Origin: Gluconobacter cerevisiae
GTDB taxonomy: Bacteria; Pseudomonadota; Alphaproteobacteria; Acetobacterales; Acetobacteraceae
Reading direction: 5' to 3'
Length of the DNA stretch: 64,000 bases
Assembly (NCBI RefSeq): GCF_015244675.1
Contig: NZ_JABCQO010000011.1
Span: 1 to 64,000, forward strand
Positions 7,627 to 20,179 of the stretch are shown one piece after another. How positions within the stretch are numbered: the stretch's first letter is position 1; each line of letters opens with the position of its first letter. The notes under the pieces were generated by a model. The model searched no databases. It was not told the DNA's origin and was given only the letters and a program-made list of their open reading frames with translations. Made by a program: the position numbers and the translations under genes.

Positions 7627-8696
7627 GCGTTGCGGCTGGCGAGAATGTTCCTCGCCAGATTTTCCCATTCCTGCGCATTATCAACGTCGGGTCTTATAGG
7701 CGGAGGAACTTCAAGAATCGCCTCCAGCGCTCGTGCAATCTCTGCGGGGTCCGGGTCACACAGCACAGCCTGCGTATCGTCGGCAAACTGTTCAACCAGC
7801 CCCCCCACACGTGTTGCGACCACATAGCGCCCGCTGGCAATCGCCATGGCTCCTACGCCGCTCTGGGACGCCTCACGATAGGGCAGCACCACGATATCGG
7901 CCCATTCGACAAGCGCGGGCAAAGCGTCTTCTTCAACCCAGCGGTTCTCGACACTAACGTTTTCGAGCGTCGCAAGCCTGCTGAGTTCTGGGCTTTGCGG
8001 GCCCTGCCCGACAACTCGGCATTCAAAAGCAGGGCGGACTTGCGGCAGAGCCTCCGCCAGCAGGTCCAGCCCCTTGTAGGGCAGAAGGCGTCCGAACATG
8101 AGAATGCGGGGCGCGCCTCGGTGAGCAAATGGCACTGTGCCTGTCCCGCCGATAAAGGGTGGATGTGCCAGTGACGTTACGGGACATTGCACGGCATGTG
8201 GCCCTGACGTCAGCCCGTCGGCAACATGGCGACTGAACGTGACGATCTGATCGGCGTGACGGATCAACCTTCGCTGCAACAAGGCCTGCAACGGATATCC
8301 GTCTCCCGGATGCGGCTGAGCATCATGCACGATGACGACGGTCCAGACGCCTGCTCTGTGGAGCACCTGCGTCATGAGCATGTCCAGCGGCCCCGGCATG
8401 GCGCAGATCGCGACATCCGGGCGGAAATCCTTCACGATCCGTGCAAGCTGTCTGCGAAGCCAGGGCGCCGTCAGAAGTCGTTTTAGCAATCCGGGGAGCG
8501 AACTATATGTTGCGACCTTGACCACGGCTTCCGGTGCATTTTTGCTTCGCAGGATTTCCGCCCGTTCTGATAGGCAGAGCAGAACCTCCGTCCCCGCCAG
8601 TCTTTTCAGGCCGTCCGCCAGATCCACCGCAATGCGTGGCCCCGCGCCCCGCCGCCCCCACTGCCAGATGAGGATGCGTTCAGAACATCCCCTCAC
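7623..8696 (-). CDS. Family 4-type glycosyltransferase
   Basis: This 357-residue GT-B retaining glycosyltransferase transfers a sugar from a nucleotide donor. The C-terminal half has the group-1 signature PRILMFGRLLPYKGLDLLAEAL, FECRVVGQGPQSPEL and the E-x7-E-like region EASQSGVGAMAIASGRYVVAT. The N-terminal acceptor half includes VVIVHDAQPHPGD. It begins at GTG, overlapping the stop of the upstream glycosyltransferase in GTGA, so the two are translationally coupled. The acceptor is unknown; exopolysaccharide, lipopolysaccharide or a secreted glycan are possible. Confidence 0.88.
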   Translation of the reverse strand: MRGCSERILIWQWGRRGAGPRIAVDLADGLKRLAGTEVLLCLSERAEILRSKNAPEAVVKVATYSSLPGLLKRLLTAPWLRRQLARIVKDFRPDVAICAMPGPLDMLMTQVLHRAGVWTVVIVHDAQPHPGDGYPLQALLQRRLIRHADQIVTFSRHVADGLTSGPHAVQCPVTSLAHPPFIGGTGTVPFAHRGAPRILMFGRLLPYKGLDLLAEALPQVRPAFECRVVGQGPQSPELSRLATLENVSVENRWVEEDALPALVEWADIVVLPYREASQSGVGAMAIASGRYVVATRVGGLVEQFADDTQAVLCDPDPAEIARALEAILEVPPPIRPDVDNAQEWENLARNILASRNA

Positions 8697-9886
8697 GGTT
8701 GAACTCCAACGGCCTGCGCTGCATCGCGCAATGTTGCACCATTCAGGCGAGTCGCAATTCTGTGTCTGGCCTGTGCTCCAAGCATGGCGCGCAGATCCGG
8801 ATCATCGGCCGCAGTGCGAAGAGCCTGAATGGCGGACTCCATGTCAGGCTGTGCCCATTGCGTGTCCGGCATGTCCCAGATCCCACGAGGATCACGGGCG
8901 GGAACGAGAGTATAGGCAACCGGGAAGCCGCAGGTTTCGTCCATAAACTCGGCCGTTGCGGACCAGTCCGTTGCAATCACGCACCGCCCGAGCGCCATAG
9001 CCTCCGCCACCACAAGCCCAAACCCCTCGCTGCGATGCAGGGACAACACGATATCCGCACATTCCGTCAGAGCGAGCCTGTCGGCACCATTGAGCTGTCC
9101 GGTTTCGATACGGATATTGGGGGCTCCTCCGATGGCCGCCCGGATCGTCGCCAGATCTTCGGGGTAATGCGCGGTATGACCAATTTTCAGGAGCAGAAGC
9201 CGGTCCGTGCGGTCCCCAAAGGCTTTCCTGAAGGCCTGGATTGTCTCAATCGGGCTTTTGCGGACCATGCTGGACGAGAGACTGAACGAAACGAGAACAA
9301 TCACGCAGTTCTCCGGCAACCCGAACGATGCCCGATCCCGCCCGGAGGATTTTTCCTCCGCAAGACCAACCGGATGTTCCACAACCCGCACCGGACGTCC
9401 AAGAGAGCGCAGGGCATCAGCGGTGAACTGCGAGGGTGCCCAGATTTCATGCACATGCCGCTGGGCGATGCGCCATATTTCCGGAACGACCGGCAGTTCC
9501 CACGCCCAGTATCCGATAACCCGACGTCCTGTCCGCAGCGCGCGTGGCATGAAGAACTGGGCATAAGGCAGCATGGGAGCATTCACATGCATTACCAGCG
9601 GCGCTCCCGGTCCCGTCCTGTCTCCTTCGAGGACGCGACGGTCAATATCCCATGTCGCGCAGGGAATCCCCATCTCCCGCAGCGCCCGGACCATCAATCG
9701 CGCGCCTTCGCCCAGCCCGGAACTGCGACTGAATTCGCCAGCAACGATCATCCCCTGTGCCGCAACAGATTTCTGCGGTCTGACTGGAGGCACGGCCAGA
9801 GCGGTGGCCCGGACGAAAAAGCGTCGTCGGGCGTCAGCAGGAAAGCGCTGCCATACTTTGTGAAAAATGGAGAGAGACTGTTTCAT
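8693..9886 (-). CDS. Glycosyltransferase (GT-B, group 1)
   Basis: A 397-residue glycosyltransferase, first gene of a coupled pair. Motifs: GEFSRSSGLGEGARLMVRAL near the N-terminus (loop binding the nucleotide sugar), VIGYWAWELPVVP, HEIWAPSQFTADAL, VLVSFSLSSSMVRKSPIETI and the E-x7-E motif SEGFGLVVAEAMALG. The short GYWAWE and EIWAPSQF segments are characteristic of a subgroup often found in polysaccharide loci. An upstream ATG at 10084 is in frame, but that extension (MDCSVSTL...) is non-conserved in character, so I use MKQSLSIF at 9886. Confidence 0.88.
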   Translation of the reverse strand: MKQSLSIFHKVWQRFPADARRRFFVRATALAVPPVRPQKSVAAQGMIVAGEFSRSSGLGEGARLMVRALREMGIPCATWDIDRRVLEGDRTGPGAPLVMHVNAPMLPYAQFFMPRALRTGRRVIGYWAWELPVVPEIWRIAQRHVHEIWAPSQFTADALRSLGRPVRVVEHPVGLAEEKSSGRDRASFGLPENCVIVLVSFSLSSSMVRKSPIETIQAFRKAFGDRTDRLLLLKIGHTAHYPEDLATIRAAIGGAPNIRIETGQLNGADRLALTECADIVLSLHRSEGFGLVVAEAMALGRCVIATDWSATAEFMDETCGFPVAYTLVPARDPRGIWDMPDTQWAQPDMESAIQALRTAADDPDLRAMLGAQARHRIATRLNGATLRDAAQAVGVQP

Positions 9887-10186
9887 CGTCCGTTCATGGG
9901 GCGTCTGTCCTTGGTCGTGGACGGGGGCAAGGAACCGAAATCTCTGGAAAACCGGGCGGAAAACAGAAAACGATACTATCAGACCGGCCTCGGAAAAATG
10001 TGACTTCTTTCCGCTATGGAAGGAAAGAAAGGCGATGTTTCCTCTCTGGCGACCTGCGCCCAACGTGCTTACACTACAATCCATGACCGATCCATGTCCT
10101 ACGCTCTGCGGTGCAGGTATGGCTTCGCCGGGCTACCGGACGGAGGGTGCCCGTTGTCGCGTCAGTCCGCGACGGAGGGGGATGAC
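9887..10186. other. Divergent intergenic region between glycosyltransferase and deacylase genes
   Basis: About 300 bases lie between two divergent starts and must hold promoters for both. I see no tRNA, riboswitch or strong hairpin. A long in-frame extension of the plus-strand gene back to 10016 is not accepted because the strong ribosome site is at 10174-10182. Confidence 0.5.
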
Positions 10187-11236
10187 ATGAGTTGCAAGGC
10201 GGGACAGCGGCATCACCCTGTGCGGGTCCGTCAGCCCCGTCTGTCGGAAACGCTGCCCGGTTTCGGACAGCCCCCGCCCGTCTTTAAGGTGAGTCTGCCC
10301 CCGCCCGATCTTGCCATGTGGCGTCTGCCGCCTTCAGGCGTGCCCGGCGTATGGATCTTCGATTCGGGGCGCTCCGGCCCTGAAATCGTTATCACCGCCA
10401 TGGTCCATGGCAACGAATATGCCGGGGGATGGGCGCTTGAGAACTTTCGCCGACGAGGCGTGTCCCTGATATCGGGGCGTCTGACCTTCATCGTGGCCAA
10501 TCTGGAAGCCTTCGACCGGTTTGATATCAGCAACCCCGTCATGGCCCGCCATGTCGACGAAGATCTGAACCGCCTGTGGCACAGCACACGCCTGAATGGA
10601 CGCGACCATTCCAGCGAGCTTGAACGGGCCAGACAGCTTCAGCCTTATATCGCCCGGGCGGATCTGTTGCTGGATCTGCATTCCACGCTCTGGCCGTCCG
10701 AGCCCCTGTTCATCGCCTCTCCCCGTCAGCGGTCGGCAGAACTGGCCTGCGCTCTGGCGGCAGGGCGAAATCTGCCTCAGACGGTGCTGACGGATCTGGG
10801 GCATCAGGGTGGTTCACGCCTGATCGAGCATGCGCATTTTATGTCGCCGGGTGGGACGGGCCGAAGCTGTCTTCTGGAAGCGGGATCTCACTGGGAGACT
10901 GGAACCGTCACGGTTATGGAAAGCGCCATCGAGCGTCTTCTGGCGCAGGCTGAGGCCATTCATCTGCGTGGACATGCTACGCAGGAATCCTGCGAGCCCG
11001 CATTGGCCGTCGTGACCGACAACATCATTGCCCGGCATTCGGATTTCAGTTTCGTCAGGCCATGGGAGGGCGGGGTCACGATTCCTAAAGCGGGAACGCC
11101 CCTCGCCCATGACGGGCATGATCTGATCTACACACCCTATGACGAGTGCCTGCTGATCATGCCCAATCTGCGTCCCCGTCGAGGACAACTTGCGGTGCGT
11201 CTGGCCAGACGCACCGCATCACCGTTCAGATCTTAG
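10187..11236 (+). CDS. Succinylglutamate desuccinylase/aspartoacylase-family zinc hydrolase
   Basis: A 349-residue M14-like amidohydrolase of the AstE/AspA family. Zinc ligands are readable: MVHGNEYAG (H and E) and LLDLHSTLW (second His), with the substrate-binding region [16 protein letters not shown] containing the family NxxxR-like pattern. The C-terminal third contains the usual beta domain ([18 protein letters not shown]). Start 10187 has a GGAGGGGG ribosome site a few bases upstream. A succinylglutamate or N-acetylaspartate substrate is not proven; no arginine-succinyltransferase pathway genes are nearby. The gene's 3' end contains a perfect palindrome and overlaps the glyA stop by 4 bases. 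Confidence 0.85.
   Translation: MSCKAGQRHHPVRVRQPRLSETLPGFGQPPPVFKVSLPPPDLAMWRLPPSGVPGVWIFDSGRSGPEIVITAMVHGNEYAGGWALENFRRRGVSLISGRLTFIVANLEAFDRFDISNPVMARHVDEDLNRLWHSTRLNGRDHSSELERARQLQPYIARADLLLDLHSTLWPSEPLFIASPRQRSAELACALAAGRNLPQTVLTDLGHQGGSRLIEHAHFMSPGGTGRSCLLEAGSHWETGTVTVMESAIERLLAQAEAIHLRGHATQESCEPALAVVTDNIIARHSDFSFVRPWEGGVTIPKAGTPLAHDGHDLIYTPYDECLLIMPNLRPRRGQLAVRLARRTASPFRS
11191..11218. terminator. Perfect 28-base palindrome at convergent gene ends
   Basis: TGCGGTGCGTCTGG (11191-11204) is followed immediately by its exact reverse complement (11205-11218). It lies inside the last codons of the deacylase and just downstream of the glyA stop on the minus strand. Neither side has a clear T-run, so it may be a bidirectional transcription stop or an mRNA 3'-end stabiliser. 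Confidence 0.55.
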
Positions 11237-12537
11237 GCAGACGCGCGGTCATAGATCGGGAAGCGACGGCACAGGGCCTTCACTTCTTCATGGACGCGGG
11301 CCGTGACGGCTTCGGAGTTTTCTTCCTCAAGAGCTGCCGTCAGCACTTCGTCGATCATACGGCCGACTTCGCGGAACTCGGCTTCGCCGAAACCACGCGC
11401 CGTTGCCGCCGGGCTGCCCAGACGGATGCCGGAAGTCACAAACGGCTTTTCCGGATCGAACGGGATAGCGTTCTTGTTCGCCGTTATGCCGGCACGTTCC
11501 AGAATGGCTTCGGCCAGCTTACCCGTCACCTTCTTCGGACGCAGATCCACGAGGATCAGATGGCTGTCTGTGCCGCCTGTGACGATGTCGAAGCCGCGGT
11601 TCTGAAGCTCGTCCGCCAGCGCGCGGGCATTGGCGAGAACACGCTTCTGATAGTCCTTGAACTCGTCTGAAAGGGCCTCACCGAACGCAACCGCCTTGCC
11701 TGCGATGACATGCATGAGCGGGCCGCCTTGCAGACCGGGGAACACGGCGGAGTTCACCTTCTTCGCCAGATCTGGGTCGTTCGTAAGGATGATGCCGCCA
11801 CGCGGGCCACGCAGCGTCTTGTGCGTCGTGGATGTCGTAATGTCCGCAACCGGAACCGGGTTTGGATACAGGCCAGCGGCAACCAGACCGGCAAAATGCG
11901 CCATGTCCACCATCAGATACGCACCGACTTCATCGGCAATCTTGCGGAAACGGGCGAAGTCGATGACGCGCGGATAGGCGGAGCTGCCAGCCACGATGAT
12001 CTTCGGCTTGTGCTCGCGGGCCAGCGCTTCCATCTGGTCGTAGTCGATCAGCCCGTCTTCTGCGCGAACGCCATACTGCACGGAGTTGAACCACTTGCCC
12101 GAATAGTTCGGAGCTGCGCCATGCGTCAGGTGTCCACCAGCGGCAAGGCTCAGGCCGAGAATCGTATCGCCCGGCTTGGCCAGCGCCATGAACGCGGCCT
12201 GATTGGCATTGGCGCCCGAATGCGGCTGCACGTTTGCGAATTCCGCGCCGAACATCTTTTTCAGACGCTCGATGGCGAGGTTCTCAACACGGTCCACGTC
12301 CACGCAGCCGCCGTAATAGCGCTTGCCCGGAAGGCCTTCCGCATACTTGTTCGTCAGCACCGAACCCTGTGCTTCCATAACGGCGAAAGAGGCCATGTTC
12401 TCCGAAGCGATGAGCTCGATGCCGTCCTGCTGGCGCGTCAGCTCCTCGTTCAGGATGGTGGCAACTTCGGCATCAACCTCCTTGAGGGGGGCATGAAAGA
12501 AACGATTCAGCGTGGACTGGCTGGCGTGTTCCGACAT
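11233..12537 (-). CDS. glyA: Serine hydroxymethyltransferase
   Basis: A PLP enzyme that interconverts serine and glycine while charging tetrahydrofolate with a one-carbon unit; this feeds the purine pathway encoded at 16-22 kb. The length (434 residues) is normal. Motifs: [10 protein letters not shown] near residue 42, [48 protein letters not shown] and the PLP-lysine motif [15 protein letters not shown]. It is a single gene with its own promoter region at 12538-12629, divergent from the permease. Confidence 0.98.
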   Translation of the reverse strand: MSEHASQSTLNRFFHAPLKEVDAEVATILNEELTRQQDGIELIASENMASFAVMEAQGSVLTNKYAEGLPGKRYYGGCVDVDRVENLAIERLKKMFGAEFANVQPHSGANANQAAFMALAKPGDTILGLSLAAGGHLTHGAAPNYSGKWFNSVQYGVRAEDGLIDYDQMEALAREHKPKIIVAGSSAYPRVIDFARFRKIADEVGAYLMVDMAHFAGLVAAGLYPNPVPVADITTSTTHKTLRGPRGGIILTNDPDLAKKVNSAVFPGLQGGPLMHVIAGKAVAFGEALSDEFKDYQKRVLANARALADELQNRGFDIVTGGTDSHLILVDLRPKKVTGKLAEAILERAGITANKNAIPFDPEKPFVTSGIRLGSPAATARGFGEAEFREVGRMIDEVLTAALEEENSEAVTARVHEEVKALCRRFPIYDRASA

Positions 12538-12629
12538 CGTGGTCCATTCTCCAGGGTGAGTTCGGCATGTGACTAGCCCAGATTGCCTGCCTCGGCAAAA
12601 ACAATCCGCCTAACAAACGAGGATCCTTC

Positions 12630-15455
<2,826 letters not shown>

Positions 15456-15460
15456 AAGGA

Positions 15461-15787
15461 TCAGGTGCGACGGACGCGGGCGTGGTGGTGAGCTGAGGCG
15501 ACCGCAATATGAGTATGAGCGCTTGCATGCGGGCGGTAGGCGACGTTGCGGATGACAGCGTGTGAGCTGCTCCAGGCAACGGCCGTATTATGTGAACTGG
15601 TGCGGCGCGCAAGTGCATGGTGGAAAACGGCGCGATGATAGACCGGCGTGGCGGTCAGTGCATCGAAGGTCAGCTTGCTGGCTTCATAGTCGGTGATAGC
15701 CGGACGGGCGTAAGCCTTGCCTGCCCCCATGCAAATACCGACACCCATGATGCCCAGAGCAATTCTGCCAACCCAGTTCCGCGCCAT
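15461..15787 (-). CDS. Secreted His-rich small protein, unknown function
   Basis: A 108-residue product begins MARNWVGRIALGIMGVGICM and is predicted to be cut after GKAYA, a clear Sec signal peptide. The mature part is rich in His, Ala, Ser and Arg (HRAVFHHALARR, HASAHTHIAVASAHHHARVRR) with no recognisable domain. The His clusters could bind metal. A GGGAC ribosome site lies about 10 bases upstream of the chosen ATG; an ORF back to 15928 exists but its extra N-terminus does not look like a signal or domain. It converges with yraN 5 bases away. Confidence 0.6.
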   Translation of the reverse strand: MARNWVGRIALGIMGVGICMGAGKAYARPAITDYEASKLTFDALTATPVYHRAVFHHALARRTSSHNTAVAWSSSHAVIRNVAYRPHASAHTHIAVASAHHHARVRRT

Positions 15788-15933
15788 TGACGTTTGTCCC
15801 ATCCCGTTCTGATGGAAACAGCCTATGCGCTGAACTCGGGGTCCGGCAACCCCTGATGGGAAAGTTTCCGAAAAAATCAAGGTCCTGCCACTTTTCGTCG
15901 CTTCATGGCTGAATTGTGGCAGGAGCAATGCTT

Positions 15934-15959
15934 AAAAAGTGCTGAATTCAGCACTTTTT
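15934..15959 (-). terminator. Bidirectional intrinsic terminator after the grx gene
   Basis: A perfect 26-base palindrome: AAAAAGTGCTGAA (15934-15946) followed by its exact complement ending TTTTT. Read on the minus strand it gives a GC-containing stem flanked by A and U tracts, placed 19 bases after the glutaredoxin stop, so it probably ends the pur-bolA-grx transcript. Confidence 0.8.
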
Positions 15960-15977
15960 GCCAGAGTCGCACCCGAA

Positions 15978-16313
15978 TCAGGCGTTGGCGGTGGTAACGC
16001 CTTTTTCGGTCAGCAGAGTCTCAAGCTCGCCGCTTTGATACATGTCGGTTACGATATCGCAGCCGCCCACGAACTCGCCCTTGACGTAAAGCTGCGGCAC
16101 CGTCGGCCACTGCGAGAAATCCTTGATTCCCTGACGCAGTTCGGCGCTTTCAAGGATATTGCAGGTTGCAAACGGAACGCCAAGATGCGTGAGAATCTGG
16201 ACCACGCGTGCGGAGAAGCCGCACTGCGGGAAGAGCTTGTCACCCTTCATGAACAGCATGACCGGATTGGCGTCGATCAGGGTCTGGATATGCTGGAACA
16301 CGGTTTCGGACAT
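15978..16313 (-). CDS. grxD: Monothiol glutaredoxin (Grx4/GrxD type)
   Basis: A 111-residue monothiol glutaredoxin that carries or delivers a [2Fe-2S] cluster. Diagnostic segments are VMLFMKGDKLFPQCGFSARVV (CGFS active site), WPTVPQLYVKGEFVGGCDIV and a C-terminal GELETLL. The length is typical. It lies 87 bases after a BolA-family gene; Grx4 and BolA form [2Fe-2S] heterodimers in bacteria and eukaryotes, so the pairing fits a joint Fe-S or iron-sensing role. Confidence 0.95.
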   Translation of the reverse strand: MSETVFQHIQTLIDANPVMLFMKGDKLFPQCGFSARVVQILTHLGVPFATCNILESAELRQGIKDFSQWPTVPQLYVKGEFVGGCDIVTDMYQSGELETLLTEKGVTTANA

Positions 16314-16400
16314 TGGATTTTCCTTGGTTCGGCAGGTCGGACAGAACGTCCGCTCCTGCTGTCAGTGCTCGTCTGGAAAAAAAGACGTCAGCCCCGGCTC

Positions 16401-16631
16401 TTAAGGGGTGAGCGTCTTGAGGGCCATCGCATGCAGTTCGGTGCCCATGCGGGTTCCGAACGCATCATAAACCAGTTTGTGCTGGCGTACACGCGAAAGC
16501 CCGCGGAAGGCTTCGCTCGTAACCTGACAGGCGTAATGATCCCCGTCCCCGGCGAGATCTTCGATCTCGATCCGGGCGTCAGGAATGGCGGCGAGAATCG
16601 TGCGTTCGATTTCAGAAGCTGCCATCGGCAT
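16401..16631 (-). CDS. BolA/IbaG family protein
   Basis: A 76-residue BolA-fold protein. The family helix-turn signature is readable as FRGLSRVRQHKLVYDAFGTRM followed by ELHAMALKTLTP, including the conserved His that can join a [2Fe-2S] cluster with glutaredoxin. It starts 5 bases after the purL stop and is therefore probably co-transcribed with purL and the following glutaredoxin gene. The exact BolA subgroup is uncertain. Confidence 0.92.
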   Translation of the reverse strand: MPMAASEIERTILAAIPDARIEIEDLAGDGDHYACQVTSEAFRGLSRVRQHKLVYDAFGTRMGTELHAMALKTLTP

Positions 16632-16636
16632 AAAAA

Positions 16637-18841
16637 TCAGGCTCCCTCACCCATGAACTGCGGGAAGAACGCGGCATTGATCTCGCTGAGACGCTCCGCG
16701 CTGACACTGACGGTTCCCGGAAGAACCAGATCACTGCCGCCCGAACGTCCCAGACGGATTGCCGGAACATTGGCCTTCTCTGCGGCTTCGACAAGGGCTG
16801 CACCATCGGACGTTGCAATGACGTAGCAGCCCTGATCCTCACCGAACCAGAAGGCATGCGCGGCAATGTCCGTCGGAGCGGCTTCAAGCGTGCAGCCGAC
16901 GCCGCTCGCCATCACCATTTCCGCGACCGTCACCAGCAGACCGCCATCGGCGATGTCATGACAGGCTGCAACCGCACCCGCTGTAATCTGGCTGCGTACG
17001 AAGTCTCCGTTACGACGTTCGACGGCAAGATCGACCGCCGGCGGCGCTCCGTCTTCACGCTGGCAGATTTCGCGGAGCCACAAGGACTGTCCGAGTTCGC
17101 CCCGGATAGAGCCGACCAGCACCAGATCGTGGGCATCCGGCATCGCAAGCCCGATGGACTTGGATGCATCCGCGAGCACGCCAAGCGCGCCGATCGCTGG
17201 CGTCGGCAGAATTGCCTGAGCTTCACCGGACGGTGAGCGCGTCTCATTATACAGCGAGACGTTGCCGCTTACGACCGGGAAGTCGAGCGCGCGACAGGCA
17301 TCGCCCATGCCTTTGATGGCATCGGCGAACTGCGCCATGATTTCCGGCCGTTCCGGATTGCCGAAGTTCAGGTTGTCCGTCACGGCCAGTGGCGTTGCAC
17401 CGGTTGCCGTCAGGTTCCGCCATGCTTCGGCGACTGCTTGAGCGCCACCCGTCTTGGGATCGGCCTGACAGTAACGTGGCGTGCAGTCCGTCGTCAGGGC
17501 AAGACCCAGACGCGTATCGTCAACGCGGACGACTGCCGCATCGGCTGCACCCGGACGACGCGCCGTGTTGCCACCGACCGAGCCGTCATACTGGTTCCAG
17601 ACCCAGGCGCGGGACGCCAGATCCGGGCAGCCGATCAGCGTCAGCAGCGCCTTCTCGATTCCTTCCGGGTCAGCGGGCGTTTCAATCCGTGCGGGTGCCG
17701 TCAGCGGCACGGTCGGACGGTTATAGAGCGGAGCTTCATCCGCCAGCGGAGCCAGCGGAATATCGGCTTCGATTTCGCCATGATGACGGATCGTGATGCG
17801 GCCCGTATCGGTCAGCACACCGATGATGGCGAAATCCAGCTCCCACTTCGCGAAGATCGCGCGTGCAACTTCGGTCCGCTCGGGCTTGAGGACCATGAGC
17901 ATACGCTCCTGGCTCTCGGAGAGCATCATCTCGTAAGCCGACATGTTCGGCTCGCGCTGCGGAACAGCATCAAGATTCAGCTCGATGCCAACGCCGCCTT
18001 TGCCGGCCATTTCAACGGCAGAAGACGTCAGACCGGCCGCGCCCATGTCCTGAATGGCGACGATCGCATCGGTGGCCATCAGTTCGAGGCAGGCCTCGAT
18101 CAGCAGCTTCTCGATAAACGGATCGCCAACCTGAACCGTCGGACGCTTGGACGCCGCTTCCTCGTCGAATTCCGCCGAAGACATGGTCGCGCCGTGAATG
18201 CCATCACGGCCCGTCTTGGAGCCGACATAGACAACAGGATTGCCTACGCCCGCCGCAGCCGACAGGAAGATCTTGTCCTGCTTGGCCACACCCACCGTCA
18301 TGGCGTTGACGAGCGGATTGCCGTCATACGCCTTGTGGAAGTTGACCTCGCCGCCGACGGTCGGAACGCCAACGCAGTTACCGTAGCCGCCAACACCACG
18401 CACGACACCATCGACGATGCGACGCGTGCCCGCATGTTTCGGGTCACCGAAGCGCAGGGCGTTGAGGTTCGCAACCGGACGCGCGCCCATCGTGAACACG
18501 TCACGCAGAATGCCGCCGACGCCTGTCGCCGCGCCCTGATAGGGCTCGATGAAAGACGGGTGGTTGTGGCTCTCCATCTTGAAGACGGCGGCCAGACCTT
18601 CGCCGATATCCACGACGCCTGCGTTCTCGCCCGGCCCATGGATGACCCATGGCGCCTTGGTCGGCAACGTCTTGAGATGAATGCGGGACGATTTGTAGGA
18701 GCAGTGCTCGGACCACATGACGGAGAAAATTCCAAGCTCCGTAAAGCTCGGCGTCCGTCCCATGATCGTGACAAGCTTGTCGTATTCCTCGCCGGTCAGT
18801 CCGAAAGACTGGGCAAGCTGGGCATCAATCGTCACACTCAT
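16637..18841 (-). CDS. purL: Phosphoribosylformylglycinamidine synthase II
   Basis: The synthetase subunit of the three-part FGAM synthase (PurL-PurQ-PurS) in de novo purine synthesis; it uses ATP and glutamine-derived ammonia to convert FGAR to FGAM. At 734 residues it is the small PurL form, which needs separate PurQ and PurS; both are encoded just upstream. Motifs: [54 protein letters not shown] and a late [10 protein letters not shown]. The start overlaps the purQ stop in ATGA. Confidence 0.98.
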   Translation of the reverse strand: MSVTIDAQLAQSFGLTGEEYDKLVTIMGRTPSFTELGIFSVMWSEHCSYKSSRIHLKTLPTKAPWVIHGPGENAGVVDIGEGLAAVFKMESHNHPSFIEPYQGAATGVGGILRDVFTMGARPVANLNALRFGDPKHAGTRRIVDGVVRGVGGYGNCVGVPTVGGEVNFHKAYDGNPLVNAMTVGVAKQDKIFLSAAAGVGNPVVYVGSKTGRDGIHGATMSSAEFDEEAASKRPTVQVGDPFIEKLLIEACLELMATDAIVAIQDMGAAGLTSSAVEMAGKGGVGIELNLDAVPQREPNMSAYEMMLSESQERMLMVLKPERTEVARAIFAKWELDFAIIGVLTDTGRITIRHHGEIEADIPLAPLADEAPLYNRPTVPLTAPARIETPADPEGIEKALLTLIGCPDLASRAWVWNQYDGSVGGNTARRPGAADAAVVRVDDTRLGLALTTDCTPRYCQADPKTGGAQAVAEAWRNLTATGATPLAVTDNLNFGNPERPEIMAQFADAIKGMGDACRALDFPVVSGNVSLYNETRSPSGEAQAILPTPAIGALGVLADASKSIGLAMPDAHDLVLVGSIRGELGQSLWLREICQREDGAPPAVDLAVERRNGDFVRSQITAGAVAACHDIADGGLLVTVAEMVMASGVGCTLEAAPTDIAAHAFWFGEDQGCYVIATSDGAALVEAAEKANVPAIRLGRSGGSDLVLPGTVSVSAERLSEINAAFFPQFMGEGA

Positions 18842-19539
18842 CCGACAAGAGCCTCCACAATGCCTTTGAAAAGCGGCACGCCGTCGGTTGCGCCGATTTC
18901 GGGGTCAGTCAGGTTCTCCGGGTGCGGCATCAGGCCACAGACACGGCCATTCTCGCTCAGAATCCCGGCGATGGAGCGCGTGCTCCCGTTGGGGTTGGTC
19001 GCACGATCATCGTCCGAAACCGCACCATCCGCCCCACAATAACGGAACGCCACGCGGCCTTCGCCTTCAAGACGCTTCAGCGTCTCGGGAGAGGCCGTGT
19101 AGTTCCCGTCACCATGTGCCAGCGGCGCGCGGAACACATCACCTCGCGCCCAGCCCTGCGTATAGGGCGACGACGCGTTTTCAACCTTCAGGTGGCAGTC
19201 CTGCGACAGGAAGCGCAGCCCTGCGTTGCGAAGCAGTGCGCCCGGCAGAAGATGGGATTCCGTCAGGATCTGGAAGCCATTGCAGACACCCAGAACATGA
19301 CCGCCCTTGCCTGCGAATGCCTTGACGTCATGCATGATCGGCGAATGTGCGGCCATAGCGCCACTACGCAGATAGTCCCCGAAGCTGAACCCACCCGGAA
19401 GCACCACGAGGTCCAGATCCCCCAGAGAGGTTTCCCCGTGCCAGATCAGACGCGGCGTCTGCCCCGTCACCAGCTTCAGGGCATGGACCATGTCGCGCTC
19501 CCGGTTCGTGCCGGGAAATACGACGATACCTGCCTTCAT
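18838..19539 (-). CDS. purQ: Phosphoribosylformylglycinamidine synthase I (glutaminase)
   Basis: The class I glutamine amidotransferase subunit supplying ammonia to PurL. The nucleophile elbow is [13 protein letters not shown] (Cys) and the His/Glu pair is in [15 protein letters not shown]. About 233 residues from the family start [12 protein letters not shown]. That ATG overlaps the stop of the preceding Rap1a/Tai-like gene by 4 bases; an upstream in-frame start at 19572 would add 11 non-conserved residues. Confidence 0.97.
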   Translation of the reverse strand: MKAGIVVFPGTNRERDMVHALKLVTGQTPRLIWHGETSLGDLDLVVLPGGFSFGDYLRSGAMAAHSPIMHDVKAFAGKGGHVLGVCNGFQILTESHLLPGALLRNAGLRFLSQDCHLKVENASSPYTQGWARGDVFRAPLAHGDGNYTASPETLKRLEGEGRVAFRYCGADGAVSDDDRATNPNGSTRSIAGILSENGRVCGLMPHPENLTDPEIGATDGVPLFKGIVEALVG

Positions 19540-19940
19540 TTCTGGCCCTCCGCCGGAGCGGACGCATGGCACGGATAGGTGTCATGCAGGGCGCGATAGA
19601 CAGCCTTGCCCGCAGGCTCCGTCAGCGCGTCGTTGTGGGCATGCAGCCAGGCGACAACCAGACCGCGGATTTGCGGCGCAGTCTGCTGGGCCGGAACGCA
19701 GAACGCGACCGGAGCAGATTCATCATGGGCGAAGGTGTCGTACTTCTTAGCCCAGGCCTCACCGTCCATCAGGCCGGACAGATAGGCGTCGCACATCCCG
19801 ATGGAGGACTTGCTGGAGCACATCTGGCCCAGAGCCTTGCCCGAAACCTTGGACACGCGCTGTGCGTGCGCCGGGGCTACGACAAGAGCCGGAGCCGCTG
19901 CGAGACCGGCCAGCAGGAAGATCGTGGAAAGACGGGTCAT
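19536..19940 (-). CDS. Secreted Rap1a/Tai-like small protein inside the pur operon
   Basis: A 134-residue protein with a strong Sec signal peptide ([20 protein letters not shown], cut near AHAQ). The mature part has the spaced Cys and helix pattern of the Rap1a/Tai immunity-like fold: [42 protein letters not shown] and a final YPCHA. Both its start and stop overlap neighbours as ATGA (with purS and purQ). Members of the fold are periplasmic and some neutralise type VI amidase effectors, but many are uncharacterised. No effector gene is adjacent, so an immunity role is not supported here. Confidence 0.75.
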   Translation of the reverse strand: MTRLSTIFLLAGLAAAPALVVAPAHAQRVSKVSGKALGQMCSSKSSIGMCDAYLSGLMDGEAWAKKYDTFAHDESAPVAFCVPAQQTAPQIRGLVVAWLHAHNDALTEPAGKAVYRALHDTYPCHASAPAEGQK

Positions 19941-20179
19941 CCGGCCACCTCAACGCTGAAATCCTCAATGACCTCATTGGCCAGAAGTGCGCGCGCCATG
20001 GCCTCGCCCTGCGCGAGTGCGTCGGCGGCATTGTCGGCCGGAACATCGAGTTCAACGACGCGATTGATGCGCACTTCGCCCAAACCCTTGAAGCCAAGGG
20101 TTTCCAGAGCATGGCCCACGGCCTTGCCCTGCGGATCGAGAACGCCGTCTTTCAGGGAAACAAAAACACGGATTTTCAC
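19937..20179 (-). CDS. purS: Phosphoribosylformylglycinamidine synthase subunit PurS
   Basis: An 80-residue PurS, the small bridging subunit of FGAM synthase. Family features: [20 protein letters not shown] at the N-terminus, [16 protein letters not shown] in the middle and a C-terminal [11 protein letters not shown]. It overlaps purC (stop 20176) and the downstream Rap1a/Tai-like gene by 4 bases each. Confidence 0.96.
   Translation of the reverse strand: MKIRVFVSLKDGVLDPQGKAVGHALETLGFKGLGEVRINRVVELDVPADNAADALAQGEAMARALLANEVIEDFSVEVAG

Noticed and set aside
12538-12629. Possible glycine or THF riboswitch upstream of glyA
   Set aside because: Too short and no recognisable conserved core or paired structure.
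17438-19042. Plus-strand open frame of 534 codons across purL and purQ
   Set aside because: It is antisense to two unmistakable genes, has no domain character and arises from their biased codon use.
19536-19940. Type VI secretion immunity protein
   Set aside because: The fold resembles Rap1a/Tai, but no effector amidase or type VI gene lies nearby, so the immunity label is not justified.
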